From: a virus
Strand: one strand, 5' to 3'
Virus record (IMG/VR): IMGVR_UViG_3300046820_000576
Location: 1 to 25,389 of that record
Length of the DNA stretch: 25,389 nt
Every line of letters starts with the position of its first letter. Within the stretch, counting starts at the first letter, position 1. Shown in pieces: positions 5,601 to 12,114 of the stretch. The notes under the pieces were generated by a model. The model was not told the origin of the DNA. It made no database searches and saw only the letters and a program-made list of their open reading frames with translations. A program made the position numbers and the translations under genes.

Positions 5601-6161
5601 ATGCGAGTATATAAAAATATATTCCTCATAATCTTAATGATGATTACTGTTACAGCAATTGCTGTTAATTATGGTAATCAATATACTAGATTGTTTGATG
5701 TTAAATATACAGATTTAACAAAAGACGCAAAGAAACAAGTAGACTGCCTAGCAGAAAATATATACCACGAAGCTGGTTCTGAATCTGAACAAGGTAAGGT
5801 AGCTGTGGCTATGGTAACATTAAACAGAGTGCAAGATCCAAGATATCCGAAAGATATTTGCTCTGTGGTAAAACAAAAGGTAAACTATACATGTCAATTC
5901 TCATGGTTCTGTTCTGCACCAAAGTTAAATAGAAACAGTGACATGTTTAAAGATTCGATGCAGGTTGCATTGCATGTTTACGCTAATTATGAAAATTTAA
6001 AAGATATAACTCATGGTGCTTTATTTTATCATGCTGATTATGTGAATCCTAATTGGAAATTAAACAAGACTACCGTAATTGGAAGACATATATTTTATAA
6101 GGAAGGTGGCACAAATAATGATGCAAAAATTAAATCTACAACTAAAGGAAGACCAATCTAA
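5601..6161 (+). CDS. SleB-type cell-wall hydrolase with N-terminal signal anchor
   Basis: 186 aa. Residues about 7-25 are a hydrophobic signal peptide or membrane anchor (IFLIILMMITVTAIAV). The catalytic region begins at DCLAENIYHEAGSESEQGKVAVAMVTLNRV (from about residue 48), the hallmark of the SleB/CwlJ hydrolase family, which cleaves peptidoglycan as a lytic transglycosylase or muramidase-like enzyme. The C-terminal GALFYHADYVNPNW segment is also typical. AAAGGAG precedes the ATG. Export implies action from the periplasm without a holin, which would make it a second lysis enzyme beside the GH19 endolysin, or one that modifies the wall early. The last 44 nt overlap the ClpP gene. Confidence 0.85.
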   Translation: MRVYKNIFLIILMMITVTAIAVNYGNQYTRLFDVKYTDLTKDAKKQVDCLAENIYHEAGSESEQGKVAVAMVTLNRVQDPRYPKDICSVVKQKVNYTCQFSWFCSAPKLNRNSDMFKDSMQVALHVYANYENLKDITHGALFYHADYVNPNWKLNKTTVIGRHIFYKEGGTNNDAKIKSTTKGRPI

Positions 6162-6675
6162 ACATTCGTTCTTCTTATTAATGGAAGATATTTCTTTATC
6201 TACATGTAAGAATGCAGTTGAGTGGATTTTAGAAGCAAACTTTTCCGAAGAACGACCATCGATGTTGAATCTGATTGTATGTTCTCCAGGTGGAGATTTG
6301 AACGCAGCTTTTGCTTTAGTTGATACTATGCGTGGGTCTGCCATTCCAATCAGAACAATTGGTCTTGGTCAAATTGCATCAGCTGGTTTATTAATTTTTA
6401 TTAGTGGCGATAAGGGACAAAGAATTCTTACTCCAAATACATCGATTTTATCACACCAATATTCATGGGGTGCTTTTGGTAAAGAACATGAATTGTTCGC
6501 TACAATTAAAGAGTTCGATTTAACAACTAAGCGTATGATTGCACATTATAAAAAATGCACTGGCATGGCTGAGCAAAATATTCGTGATGTTCTATTACCA
6601 CCACAGGATGTTTGGTTAAGTGCAACTGAAGCAAAGAAACATGGGTTATGTGATGACGTTAAAGACCTTAAGTAA
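6118..6675 (+). CDS. clpP: ClpP-like serine protease with intact catalytic triad
   Basis: 185 aa from ATG 6118 (ATG 6121 is the alternative). An AAGG-AGGTGG stretch (6099-6109) precedes both. Catalytic Ser is S88 in GQIASAG, His is H113 in LSHQYS, and Asp is D164 in QDVWLSATEA, aligning with D171 of E. coli ClpP (DRFLSAPEA). The oxyanion-hole SPGGD (56-60) is kept. Length and motifs fit a ClpP-fold peptidase. No Clp ATPase is visible, so it would have to work with host ClpX/ClpA, be ATPase-independent, or act on peptides or the prohead. Its nearness to the tmRNA (1.1 kb) suggests a link to LAA-tag degradation. It overlaps the upstream hydrolase by 44 nt. Confidence 0.88.
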   Translation: MMQKLNLQLKEDQSKHSFFLLMEDISLSTCKNAVEWILEANFSEERPSMLNLIVCSPGGDLNAAFALVDTMRGSAIPIRTIGLGQIASAGLLIFISGDKGQRILTPNTSILSHQYSWGAFGKEHELFATIKEFDLTTKRMIAHYKKCTGMAEQNIRDVLLPPQDVWLSATEAKKHGLCDDVKDLK

Positions 6676-6844
6676 GTATATTCGTTATTCTGGTATTTGG
6701 TTTGGGTTAGTTATTAACCCATTCCATTGGACATTCGTTTGGGAATTTCTACACCCAGATGAGTTAAATCCAAACATGGTAGGTGTTTATATTTCTATCG
6801 GTCCAGTTTGGGTTCGTGTTGTTATTGATGATGGTTCATGGTAA
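6653..6844 (+). CDS. Conserved small phage protein rich in Trp and Ile
   Basis: 63 aa from the ATG at 6653, overlapping the ClpP gene by 23 nt. An in-frame ATG at 6620 would overlap more. The sequence contains YIRYSGIWFG, NPFHWTFVWEFLHPDELNP and GVYISIGPVWVRVVIDDGSW. I recognise this as a conserved unannotated family in T4-like phages. The aromatic and hydrophobic content suggests a compact beta protein or peripheral membrane protein. Function unknown. Confidence 0.55.
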   Translation: MTLKTLSKYIRYSGIWFGLVINPFHWTFVWEFLHPDELNPNMVGVYISIGPVWVRVVIDDGSW

Positions 6845-6854
6845 GGAGAAACAT

Positions 6855-7094
6855 ATGAGTACAAGTAAAGATTTAATGTCGTTTATTATTGGTGGAACTT
6901 TGGTGATTATGACTGCCATTGTTTGTATTACATATTACAATATCAAAAAAGACGAAGCTATCAAGTCTAACATAGAATCAGCGATTGTTAAGGGTATTGA
7001 CCCACTCGCAGTTCGTTGTGCATATGGTTCTCAGAGTAATACTTGTGTTGTGTATGCAGCCGTTCACAGTAGGGACTCTCAGCCTAAAAAATAA
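6855..7094 (+). CDS. Small single-pass membrane protein
   Basis: 79 aa from ATG 6855, chosen for the AAGGAG at 6844-6849. The longer in-frame start at 6783 lies inside the previous gene. The transmembrane segment is about residues 8-27 (MSFIIGGTLVIMTAIVCITYY). The outside part contains GIDPLAVRCAYGSQSNTCVVYAAVH with two Cys residues that could pair. A phage-conserved family of unknown function, and the last gene before a terminator. Confidence 0.6.
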   Translation: MSTSKDLMSFIIGGTLVIMTAIVCITYYNIKKDEAIKSNIESAIVKGIDPLAVRCAYGSQSNTCVVYAAVHSRDSQPKK

Positions 7095-7155
7095 CCCCAG
7101 AAACACCTACAGTTAAGGTTAAAAAATAAGTTTTAGTCTTACCTGTAAAGACTTT
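7095..7155 (+). other. Imperfect stem-loop between a gene and its terminator
   Basis: ACAGTTAAG (7109-7117) pairs with CTTACCTGT (7138-7146) with one mismatch. The enclosed A-rich and T-rich tracts can pair further. There is no coding sequence. It may be a 3'-end stabiliser or part of a processing site. Confidence 0.3.
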
Positions 7156-7184
7156 AAATACCCCTCTTTTCTGTAGGGGTATTT
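7156..7184 (+). terminator. Hairpin terminator, overlapping the next promoter
   Basis: A 10-bp perfect inverted repeat AAATACCCCT (7156-7165) / AGGGGTATTT (7175-7184) with a 9-nt loop, following the operon that ends at 7094. The U-run is short. The last three bases are the first three of the -35 box of the next promoter. Confidence 0.65.
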
Positions 7185-7210
7185 ACATTAATTGAATAAT
7201 AGGGTATAAT
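7182..7210 (+). promoter_or_regulatory. Sigma70-type promoter
   Basis: TTTACA at 7182-7187 and TATAAT at 7205-7210 with a 17-bp spacer. The AATAATAGGGTATAAT string is the same as in the promoter at 7598-7626. Unlike the two leaderless promoters, here a leader of about 28 nt with AAAGGAG precedes the ATG at 7245. Confidence 0.8.
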
Positions 7211-7244
7211 GTTATTATAAGTTGATTAATGTAAAGGAGTTGTT

Positions 7245-7589
7245 ATGAGTGATTATACGAATGTTCAAATTGAAGAAATTCTTTCTGATGCAGATATTGC
7301 TTCCACTGTTGAATCTACGAAGTATCTGAACGAGCAACTTGGTGGTAAAGATAATTATCCTTGCGGATTTGCTTGGGTTGAGATTTATGGTGTTCGTGCC
7401 AACAGCAAACTTGGTAAACTGTTGTCTGCTCGTGGTATGAGAAAAGACGTTTATTCTAAGTGTTTTATTTTCCACAGTAACACCCCAAATGTTCAGAACA
7501 TGGATGTGAAATACATGGGTGCTCGTGCTGCTGCTGAAGTTTTGCAAAAACATGGCTTCCGTGCCTACGCAACATCAAGAATTGATTAA
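7245..7589 (+). CDS. Hypothetical protein, 114 aa
   Basis: A good AAAGGAG lies 7 nt before the ATG, and the gene has its own promoter at 7182-7210. The protein is soluble and alpha/beta in appearance, with a Cys-Gly-Phe-Ala-Trp motif (PCGFAWVEIYGVRANSKLG) and a C-terminal ARAAAEVLQKHGFRAYATSR stretch. Similar proteins occur in phages and some proteobacteria, but I know of no function. It is flanked on both sides by sigma70-type promoters and therefore forms a monocistronic early unit. Confidence 0.65.
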   Translation: MSDYTNVQIEEILSDADIASTVESTKYLNEQLGGKDNYPCGFAWVEIYGVRANSKLGKLLSARGMRKDVYSKCFIFHSNTPNVQNMDVKYMGARAAAEVLQKHGFRAYATSRID

Positions 7590-7597
7590 AATACTCC

Positions 7598-7626
7598 TTG
7601 ACATTTAATCAATAATAGGGTATAAT
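7598..7626 (+). promoter_or_regulatory. Second consensus promoter giving a probable leaderless mRNA
   Basis: TTGACA at 7598-7603 and TATAAT at 7621-7626, with a 17-bp spacer. The ATG at 7633 is 7 nt after the -10 box, exactly where transcription should start, and there is no Shine-Dalgarno. It is nearly identical to the promoter at 469-497. It heads the operon ending with gene 32. Confidence 0.87.
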
Positions 7627-7632
7627 TATATT

Positions 7633-7977
7633 ATGATGATTTTTACTGCACCACAGCGTTCCAAAAAACGAAAGCCGACGGCAAAGCAACGGGAGTTGTC
7701 TAAATCTTGGGACGAACTGTTAAAGAAGTATCCTACAAAGAATCTTGCTGCAAAGTCAACAGATCTCAGTAGCGTATACTCACTTGGGAAACCTGCTTGT
7801 CGTGAGACACCTAAGATTCCAAGTCTTCCATTCACTGCTGGTCCATGCACAAAGCCAGCACCTAAACAATACACGGGAACTAAAGTCAAAGGTATCGGTA
7901 CGATGCACAAGTCCAACGCTGTTCCCATTTTCAGTGACGAAGAAGCTAAAGATATCGCTAAAATGAGGAGAGGGTGA
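7633..7977 (+). CDS. Conserved basic phage protein, 114 aa
   Basis: The N-terminal third is Lys/Arg-rich (RSKKRKPTAKQRELSKSW). The C-terminal half holds a highly characteristic stretch around PACRETPKIPSLPF, followed by KVKGIGTMHKSNAVPIFSDEEAKDIAKMRR. I recognise this as a family shared by many unrelated phages and occasional bacterial genomes, usually hypothetical. The basic head suggests nucleic-acid contact. The start is ATG 7633 (ATG 7636 follows at once) and probably leaderless. The stop overlaps the next start (TGATG). Confidence 0.65.
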   Translation: MMIFTAPQRSKKRKPTAKQRELSKSWDELLKKYPTKNLAAKSTDLSSVYSLGKPACRETPKIPSLPFTAGPCTKPAPKQYTGTKVKGIGTMHKSNAVPIFSDEEAKDIAKMRRG

Positions 7978-8150
7978 TGGAGTTCTGCGTTAAATGTTTA
8001 GAGCATGAAAATGAAGTTGCTAAATTGCGACAAGAGAAATATGTTTTAGAACAAAAAGTACTCAAGCTAGAGAACGAGGTTGATTCTTTGTCTTTAGATC
8101 TTGCCTTTTATAATGGTATGATAACTAACACTGGATGTGATGGTAAATAA
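7977..8150 (+). CDS. Small coiled-coil protein with N-terminal CxxC
   Basis: 57 aa, below the usual length cutoff. The ATG at 7977 overlaps the preceding TGA, and a GAGGAGAGGG run just upstream is a strong ribosome site. The sequence begins MEFCVKC (C4 and C7). Residues about 9-42 form a predicted coiled coil with heptad-spaced Leu/Val and many Glu/Lys. The end is GMITNTGCDGK. Position in a gap-free operon supports it. Function unknown. Confidence 0.65.
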   Translation: MEFCVKCLEHENEVAKLRQEKYVLEQKVLKLENEVDSLSLDLAFYNGMITNTGCDGK

Positions 8151-8151
8151 T

Positions 8152-8412
8152 ATGCGAACTGAATATCAACAAATCGTTAATGCGTCAACTTATGGCGACA
8201 AACAAGCAATTCAAAAAATTCACTCATCTTTACTTAAAGAAAAGATGAAGCTGGATAAATTCTTCAGTTTATTCCTAGATAAATTCGAACGAAAGATGGA
8301 TCCTGAAAAACCAAACACACCTGTTTGGCAACTTTATAAAACTAAAACGAGCGAATATGCAGAACTTAATCAATCAATCAGAGCAGCTGAATACTATTTA
8401 CAAAAACCTTAA
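8152..8412 (+). CDS. Hypothetical alpha-helical protein, 86 aa
   Basis: Start taken at the ATG at 8152, just after the preceding stop. In-frame GTG 8137 and ATG 8140 are alternatives that would overlap the previous gene. The protein is helical and charged (LLKEKMKLDKFFSLFLDKFERKMD), with a C-terminal helix SEYAELNQSIRAAEYYLQKP. No family recognised. It sits directly upstream of gene 33 with 1 nt between. Confidence 0.5.
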   Translation: MRTEYQQIVNASTYGDKQAIQKIHSSLLKEKMKLDKFFSLFLDKFERKMDPEKPNTPVWQLYKTKTSEYAELNQSIRAAEYYLQKP

Positions 8413-8413
8413 T

Positions 8414-8632
8414 ATGTTTAAAACAGCAAACGAATTTTCTTTATACATAGAACAGTTAGTCAAGGAAAAGAAACTTTCCTATATGGACGCTGTTCTTGAT
8501 TATTGTAAAGAAAACTTTCTTGAACCAGAGGACGTAGCGAAACTCATCAACAAATCTTTGAAAGAAAAGATTGCGTTAGATATGCAAGAGCTAAACTACT
8601 TACCGAAGACTGCCAAACTAGATGATGTATAA
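8414..8632 (+). CDS. 33: gp33-like late-transcription coactivator
   Basis: 72 aa from the ATG at 8414. An earlier in-frame start at 8357 lies inside the previous gene. In T4, gp33 binds the RNA polymerase beta flap and couples the sliding clamp gp45 to late transcription. The sequence EYIEQLVKEKKLSYMDAVLDYC-like helix pair, EPEDVAKLINKSLKEKI, and the C terminus LNYLPKTAKLDDV match the exo-T-even gp33 proteins I know. Adjacency to gene 59 supports it. It implies that late genes here depend on a gp55/gp33/gp45 system, so dedicated late promoters are expected. The stop overlaps the gene 59 start (TAATG). Confidence 0.75.
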   Translation: MFKTANEFSLYIEQLVKEKKLSYMDAVLDYCKENFLEPEDVAKLINKSLKEKIALDMQELNYLPKTAKLDDV

Positions 8633-9246
8633 TGGATGGATTTAAAGCGTATAAGTATTACATGGCTGTGAAGTTACACTTCACAAAAGATGGGTTTGAT
8701 GTTTTTAAGAATCGAGGAACTGTTAAGGGAACTAGAGAAGCATTCAATGCAAGAAACGATAAGTATATGTTTGATAAACTTGCAAGAAAGTTTCCAGTAG
8801 ATAAAGATTTAATTCAGTTCTTTGTTGCAAACTTTGCTTATGGTAATGACGCAGCAGTTTATTCTTATGAAGAAGCTGAAACGAATCTCCTTGAGTGGAA
8901 TCGTAGAAAACAATCTATTACAAAAATCTTTTCAGATGATTGTAGTAAGATAATTATGGATGCTTACAAGAATAAACACAAAGAAGATGCTATATTTAAC
9001 TTGACAAATAAATCATATTCAAGTATACTTAAGTTATTCCTTGGTGGTCAGATAAGTTTAGAAACTGTTAGAATTTTAGATGACCTAAACCCTATAGTTG
9101 AATCTTGGAAAAATAATACATCGATGGTTTTGTTATGGGAAAATGAACTCCGCAGAATTGAAAAATCTAAAGGGTTTGTTAAATATGATGTTGATAAAGT
9201 GTCAAAAGTTTTTAATGATTTTATGCAGGAAGTAAAAGAGTTATAA
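8632..9246 (+). CDS. 59: gp59-like helicase loader
   Basis: 204 aa, close to T4 gp59 (217 aa). gp59 loads the gp41 replicative helicase onto gp32-coated forked DNA. The N-terminal GFKAYKYYMAVKLHFTKDGFDVFKNRG segment and NARNDKYMFDKLARKF correspond to the conserved N-terminal HMG-like domain. The C-terminal helices include ILKLFLGGQISLETVRILDDL. It lies between genes 33 and 32. In T4 these three genes run 32-59-33, whereas here the order is 33-59-x-32. The start overlaps the gp33 stop. Confidence 0.85.
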   Translation: MDGFKAYKYYMAVKLHFTKDGFDVFKNRGTVKGTREAFNARNDKYMFDKLARKFPVDKDLIQFFVANFAYGNDAAVYSYEEAETNLLEWNRRKQSITKIFSDDCSKIIMDAYKNKHKEDAIFNLTNKSYSSILKLFLGGQISLETVRILDDLNPIVESWKNNTSMVLLWENELRRIEKSKGFVKYDVDKVSKVFNDFMQEVKEL

Positions 9247-9247
9247 T

Positions 9248-9451
9248 ATGGGCAAGACTTATCAAAAGAATCAGAAACGATTCGATGATGAAACCAGTGG
9301 GCGATCTGGTAAACATGCAAAACATGCTAATGGTAAAAAAACCAGCGGTATGAAAACGCTAAATAGTTATGTTGAACAAGATTATGAAGATCCTTTCGAG
9401 GATGACTTTGAAATTAGTGATGAGATATTCATACAACATACAAAATCTTAA
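9248..9451 (+). CDS. Hypothetical charged protein between genes 59 and 32
   Basis: 67 aa. A basic N-terminal half (MGKTYQKNQKRFDDE, SGRSGKHAKHANGKKTSG) precedes an acidic C-terminal half (DYEDPFEDDFEISDE). The bipolar charge suggests a flexible nucleic-acid or protein-contact peptide. The acidic tail resembles the tail of SSB-type proteins. It begins 2 nt after the gene 59 stop. No family recognised. Confidence 0.55.
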   Translation: MGKTYQKNQKRFDDETSGRSGKHAKHANGKKTSGMKTLNSYVEQDYEDPFEDDFEISDEIFIQHTKS

Positions 9452-9475
9452 TACATTTTTATATAAGGAAATACG

Positions 9476-10399
9476 ATGGACATTCAAACACTTCGCAAGA
9501 TGCGCAATTCTGACTTCGGCAAAATCGCTGGAGAATTCGAGAAAATCGCAAATCCCCAAACTGAATCAAAGAGCTACGGCGACGATCGCTTCTGGAAACT
9601 AGAAGGTGATAAAGCTGGTAACGGCACAGCCACAATTCGTTTTCTACCACGTGTAGAAGGTGATGAGTTGCCATGGGTTCGTATCTTCAGTCATGGCTTT
9701 CAGGGTCCGACTGGTAAATGGTATATTGAGAATTCTTTGACCACTCTAGGCGAGAACGATCCAGTTGGCGAATTGAATACCAAGTTGTGGAACTCTGGTT
9801 CTGAAGCAAATAAAGAAATCGCTCGTAAACAAAAGCGTAAGCTAAGTTTTATTGCGAACGTGCTTATTGTTTCTGATCCTAAGCATCCAGAAAACGAAGG
9901 TAAAGTATTCTTGTTTAAGTTCGGCAAGAAAATCTTTGATAAGATTATGGACAAAGCTCGTCCTACTTTCGAAGATGAAAAACCAGTTAACGTGTTCGAC
10001 TTCTGGGAAGGTGCCAACTTTAAACTTCGTATGCGTAAGAAAGATGGTTTCACTAACTATGATGAATCTTCTTTCAGCGATCCAGTTTCTATTTCTGATG
10101 ACGAAGAAGAAATCCTACGTATCGCTAATGCGCAATTCAAACTTTCTGAATTCACAGATCGTAAGAACTTCAAATCTTATGATGAGTTGAAGCAGAAACT
10201 TGAGCAAGTTTTATCTGGTGATTCTTTCAGTGCAGTTCGTGCAGAGAATCTAGATGATGAGATGGAAAGAGCTGAAGTTAAGGCTGCTCCGCAACCAACT
10301 TCTAAACCTGCTCCTGCTCCAGCAGCAAGTAAATCTCCTGTCGTTGATGACGACGAAGCCGTTATGTCTTATTTCGAGAAGATTGCTCGAGAAGATTAA
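9476..10399 (+). CDS. 32: gp32 single-stranded DNA-binding protein
   Basis: 307 aa (T4 gp32 is 301). It coats ssDNA in replication, recombination and repair. The N terminus has the basic LRKMRNSDFGK stretch for cooperativity. The OB-fold core follows, with KWYIENS, ENEGKVFLFKFGKKIFDKI and the FDFWEGANFKLRMRKKDGFTNYDES stretch aligning to T4 (WEGANF, GFSNYDES). The C terminus is a Pro/Ala linker then an acidic tail (DDDEAVMSYF). The T4 zinc ligands H64/C77/C87/C90 correspond to H73, S87, V97 and L100 here, so the zinc site is lost. AAGGA precedes the ATG. A strong terminator follows. Confidence 0.95.
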   Translation: MDIQTLRKMRNSDFGKIAGEFEKIANPQTESKSYGDDRFWKLEGDKAGNGTATIRFLPRVEGDELPWVRIFSHGFQGPTGKWYIENSLTTLGENDPVGELNTKLWNSGSEANKEIARKQKRKLSFIANVLIVSDPKHPENEGKVFLFKFGKKIFDKIMDKARPTFEDEKPVNVFDFWEGANFKLRMRKKDGFTNYDESSFSDPVSISDDEEEILRIANAQFKLSEFTDRKNFKSYDELKQKLEQVLSGDSFSAVRAENLDDEMERAEVKAAPQPTSKPAPAPAASKSPVVDDDEAVMSYFEKIARED

Positions 10400-10420
10400 A
10401 CTTTTCTCTACTAAAAAATT

Positions 10421-10443
10421 AAGCCACCGAAAGGTGGCTTTTT
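10421..10443 (+). terminator. Bidirectional rho-independent terminator
   Basis: Stem AAGCCACC (10421-10428), GAAA tetraloop, GGTGGCTT (10433-10440) then TTT. The AAAAAATT run upstream gives a U-tract on the other strand. It separates the convergent ends of gene 32 (+) and the gp29-like gene (-). Confidence 0.92.
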
Positions 10444-10445
10444 CA

Positions 10446-11936
10446 TTATGCGTATCTACTTCGCAGATACCTATTCATAGTTTGGTCTTGGTTTCTAACT
10501 GGTAATTTAACTACTTGATTGCTTGTGTTTTTAACATTCGTTGTTGGTGCTACAACAGCAGTAGTATTACCACCAGAAGGTTGTTGCATAGCAGATTGAG
10601 CATTTTCTGCTGATCTCTGTTCTACGCTTGTAGCTGCTGTCGGTTCTGGTGCTGCTGGAACTGGAGCTGGCTTTTTATCCATACGGAATGGATAAAACTC
10701 TGGTATTGTTACTTCTTTGTTTATTACTGGAATCTTAAATTTAATTTCAGGAATACCAATACTACCAAACAGTGAGTCGAGACTTTCTCTTAATGATTGA
10801 TAAACCTTCTTCAATGTGTCTTTATTAATAAGACCAAAGGTCAAAAAGTCTAAGAAACCACCAAGACCAGCAATTAATGCTTCTCCGATATCACCAGATT
10901 CAGAAAACTCTTTGAATCCATCCATAATACCATTCACAACACCACCGATAATTGCCAGTGGAGCAAATACTTTAGTGATTACCTTTAACATCATAGCTGG
11001 GCTGAATAAACTTCCAATCGCAGACATAAATCCGCTAGAGAAGATACCCATAATTCCATCAAGCAATCCACCAGACTTACCTTCTGATGGTGCAGCTTCT
11101 ACCTTAGGTTTATTACCACCAGTGTTTGCTACTAATTGTTTTAATAAATCAGTTTGTTCACCCTGAGCTCTTGCTGCTTCCATCTCTTCTTCAGATGTAT
11201 TATCATCATCTGTTAATCTAGCCTTAACATCATACTTCGCGTATTCAGAAGAAAGTTTTTCTCTATTGCTTAATAGTTTCTTACCTTCTGCAGTTTTAGC
11301 GATTTGATTTTCACTCAAACCCATTTTCTTATAAGCATCAATCTTAGCTTCGTTAGACTTGATTGCCTTAGAAGCTGCCTGTTGTTTAGCGAAATCAGCA
11401 GAGATATCTGCGTTTGATCTTGTATCACCGAGCATTTTTTGCTCTTTGACATAATCCATTTTAGCCAAAGACTTATTGAATATACCACCGACATTGGTAG
11501 CTGATAATGCAGTTCTCTTTAATGCACCAAAAGAACCATACTTATTCATAAAATTACTTTTAGCGTCACCTATCTTTTCAGATATAGATTTAAAAGTTGT
11601 AACATTACCAGCCATCGCTGCTATAATTTTAGCATCTTCTTTGACTTTCTTTTTAACTTCTTCAGCCAACTTATGAATGTTTTTATTTGTTTCTTCAGTC
11701 TGTTTTAATTGTTTCTCTTCAAGTTCTGATTGTCTTTTTAATTCAACCTGTTCTTTAGTAGATTCAATAAGATCTTTCTGACTATTCAATTGCTCATGGT
11801 TTATTTCCCTAATGTTTCTTAGGACTTGTCCATTAACATCAGCATGGATAGTTTGTGCGATCGATTGATCCAACAATCCACGTTGTAGTTCTAATAGTCT
11901 ACCAAACTGAGTTGGCGAAGCTGTTATTACTGTCAT
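10446..11936 (-). CDS. 29: gp29-like tape measure / baseplate hub protein
   Basis: 496 aa. In T4, gp29 sits in the hub and sets tail length. Seen here are a long N-terminal coiled-coil region (residues about 45-100, rich in Glu, Lys and Gln), an Ala/Lys-rich helical middle, and hydrophobic glycine-rich segments around residues 285-375 (LLDGIMGIFSSGFMSAIGSLF; GGFLDFLTFGLINKDTL). The C terminus is a low-complexity Pro/Ala/Thr/Asn tail ending RYLRSRYA. It lies directly downstream of gp26 and the gp51-like ORF, whose stop overlaps its ATG (ATGA). That is the chaperone-then-tape-measure order typical of tails. Identification rests on architecture and context more than on residue-level match. Confidence 0.7.
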   Translation of the reverse strand: MTVITASPTQFGRLLELQRGLLDQSIAQTIHADVNGQVLRNIREINHEQLNSQKDLIESTKEQVELKRQSELEEKQLKQTEETNKNIHKLAEEVKKKVKEDAKIIAAMAGNVTTFKSISEKIGDAKSNFMNKYGSFGALKRTALSATNVGGIFNKSLAKMDYVKEQKMLGDTRSNADISADFAKQQAASKAIKSNEAKIDAYKKMGLSENQIAKTAEGKKLLSNREKLSSEYAKYDVKARLTDDDNTSEEEMEAARAQGEQTDLLKQLVANTGGNKPKVEAAPSEGKSGGLLDGIMGIFSSGFMSAIGSLFSPAMMLKVITKVFAPLAIIGGVVNGIMDGFKEFSESGDIGEALIAGLGGFLDFLTFGLINKDTLKKVYQSLRESLDSLFGSIGIPEIKFKIPVINKEVTIPEFYPFRMDKKPAPVPAAPEPTAATSVEQRSAENAQSAMQQPSGGNTTAVVAPTTNVKNTSNQVVKLPVRNQDQTMNRYLRSRYA

Positions 11937-12076
11937 CTGTTTCTACTCTCTAGTCTTTGTTTTTCTTCTTCTAGGTATTTGACCAGCAGTGCTACATATA
12001 TTTCTTTTTCAAACGGTATTAGGTTCTCAATTTCCGTTAACGAGTATTTGTGGTATTGCATCAAAGCAAAATTCAT
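11933..12076 (-). CDS. 51: gp51-like hub assembly factor, probably made by -1 frameshift from gene 26
   Basis: From the internal ATG the ORF encodes 47 aa (MNFALMQYHKYSLTEIENL, then PFEKEIYVALLVKYLEEE). I recognise this as the short gp51-type protein found before the tape measure gene in exo-T-even phages. No Shine-Dalgarno precedes the ATG. The frame is open upstream into gene 26 without a stop (LINLCHESLSNYYK) and is -1 relative to gp26. A U UUU UUC heptamer (12118-12124) lies exactly before the gp26 stop. A frameshift would append 61 residues to gp26 (about 298 aa in all), like lambda gpG-T. The stop overlaps the gp29-like start. Confidence 0.72.
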   Translation of the reverse strand: MNFALMQYHKYSLTEIENLIPFEKEIYVALLVKYLEEEKQRLESRNR

Positions 12077-12114
12077 TTTATAATAGTTACTCAGACTCTC
12101 ATGACAAAGATTAA

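Noticed and set aside
9358-9366. CTAAATA motif before gene 32
   Set aside because: It is inside the coding part of the 67-aa gene, more than 100 nt from gene 32, and gene 32 is expected to be early or middle. A single short match is not enough.
10816-11166. Plus-strand ORF antisense to the gp29-like gene
   Set aside because: It is a shadow of the real minus-strand frame: Pro/Ile-rich composition from the complement, and no ribosome site.
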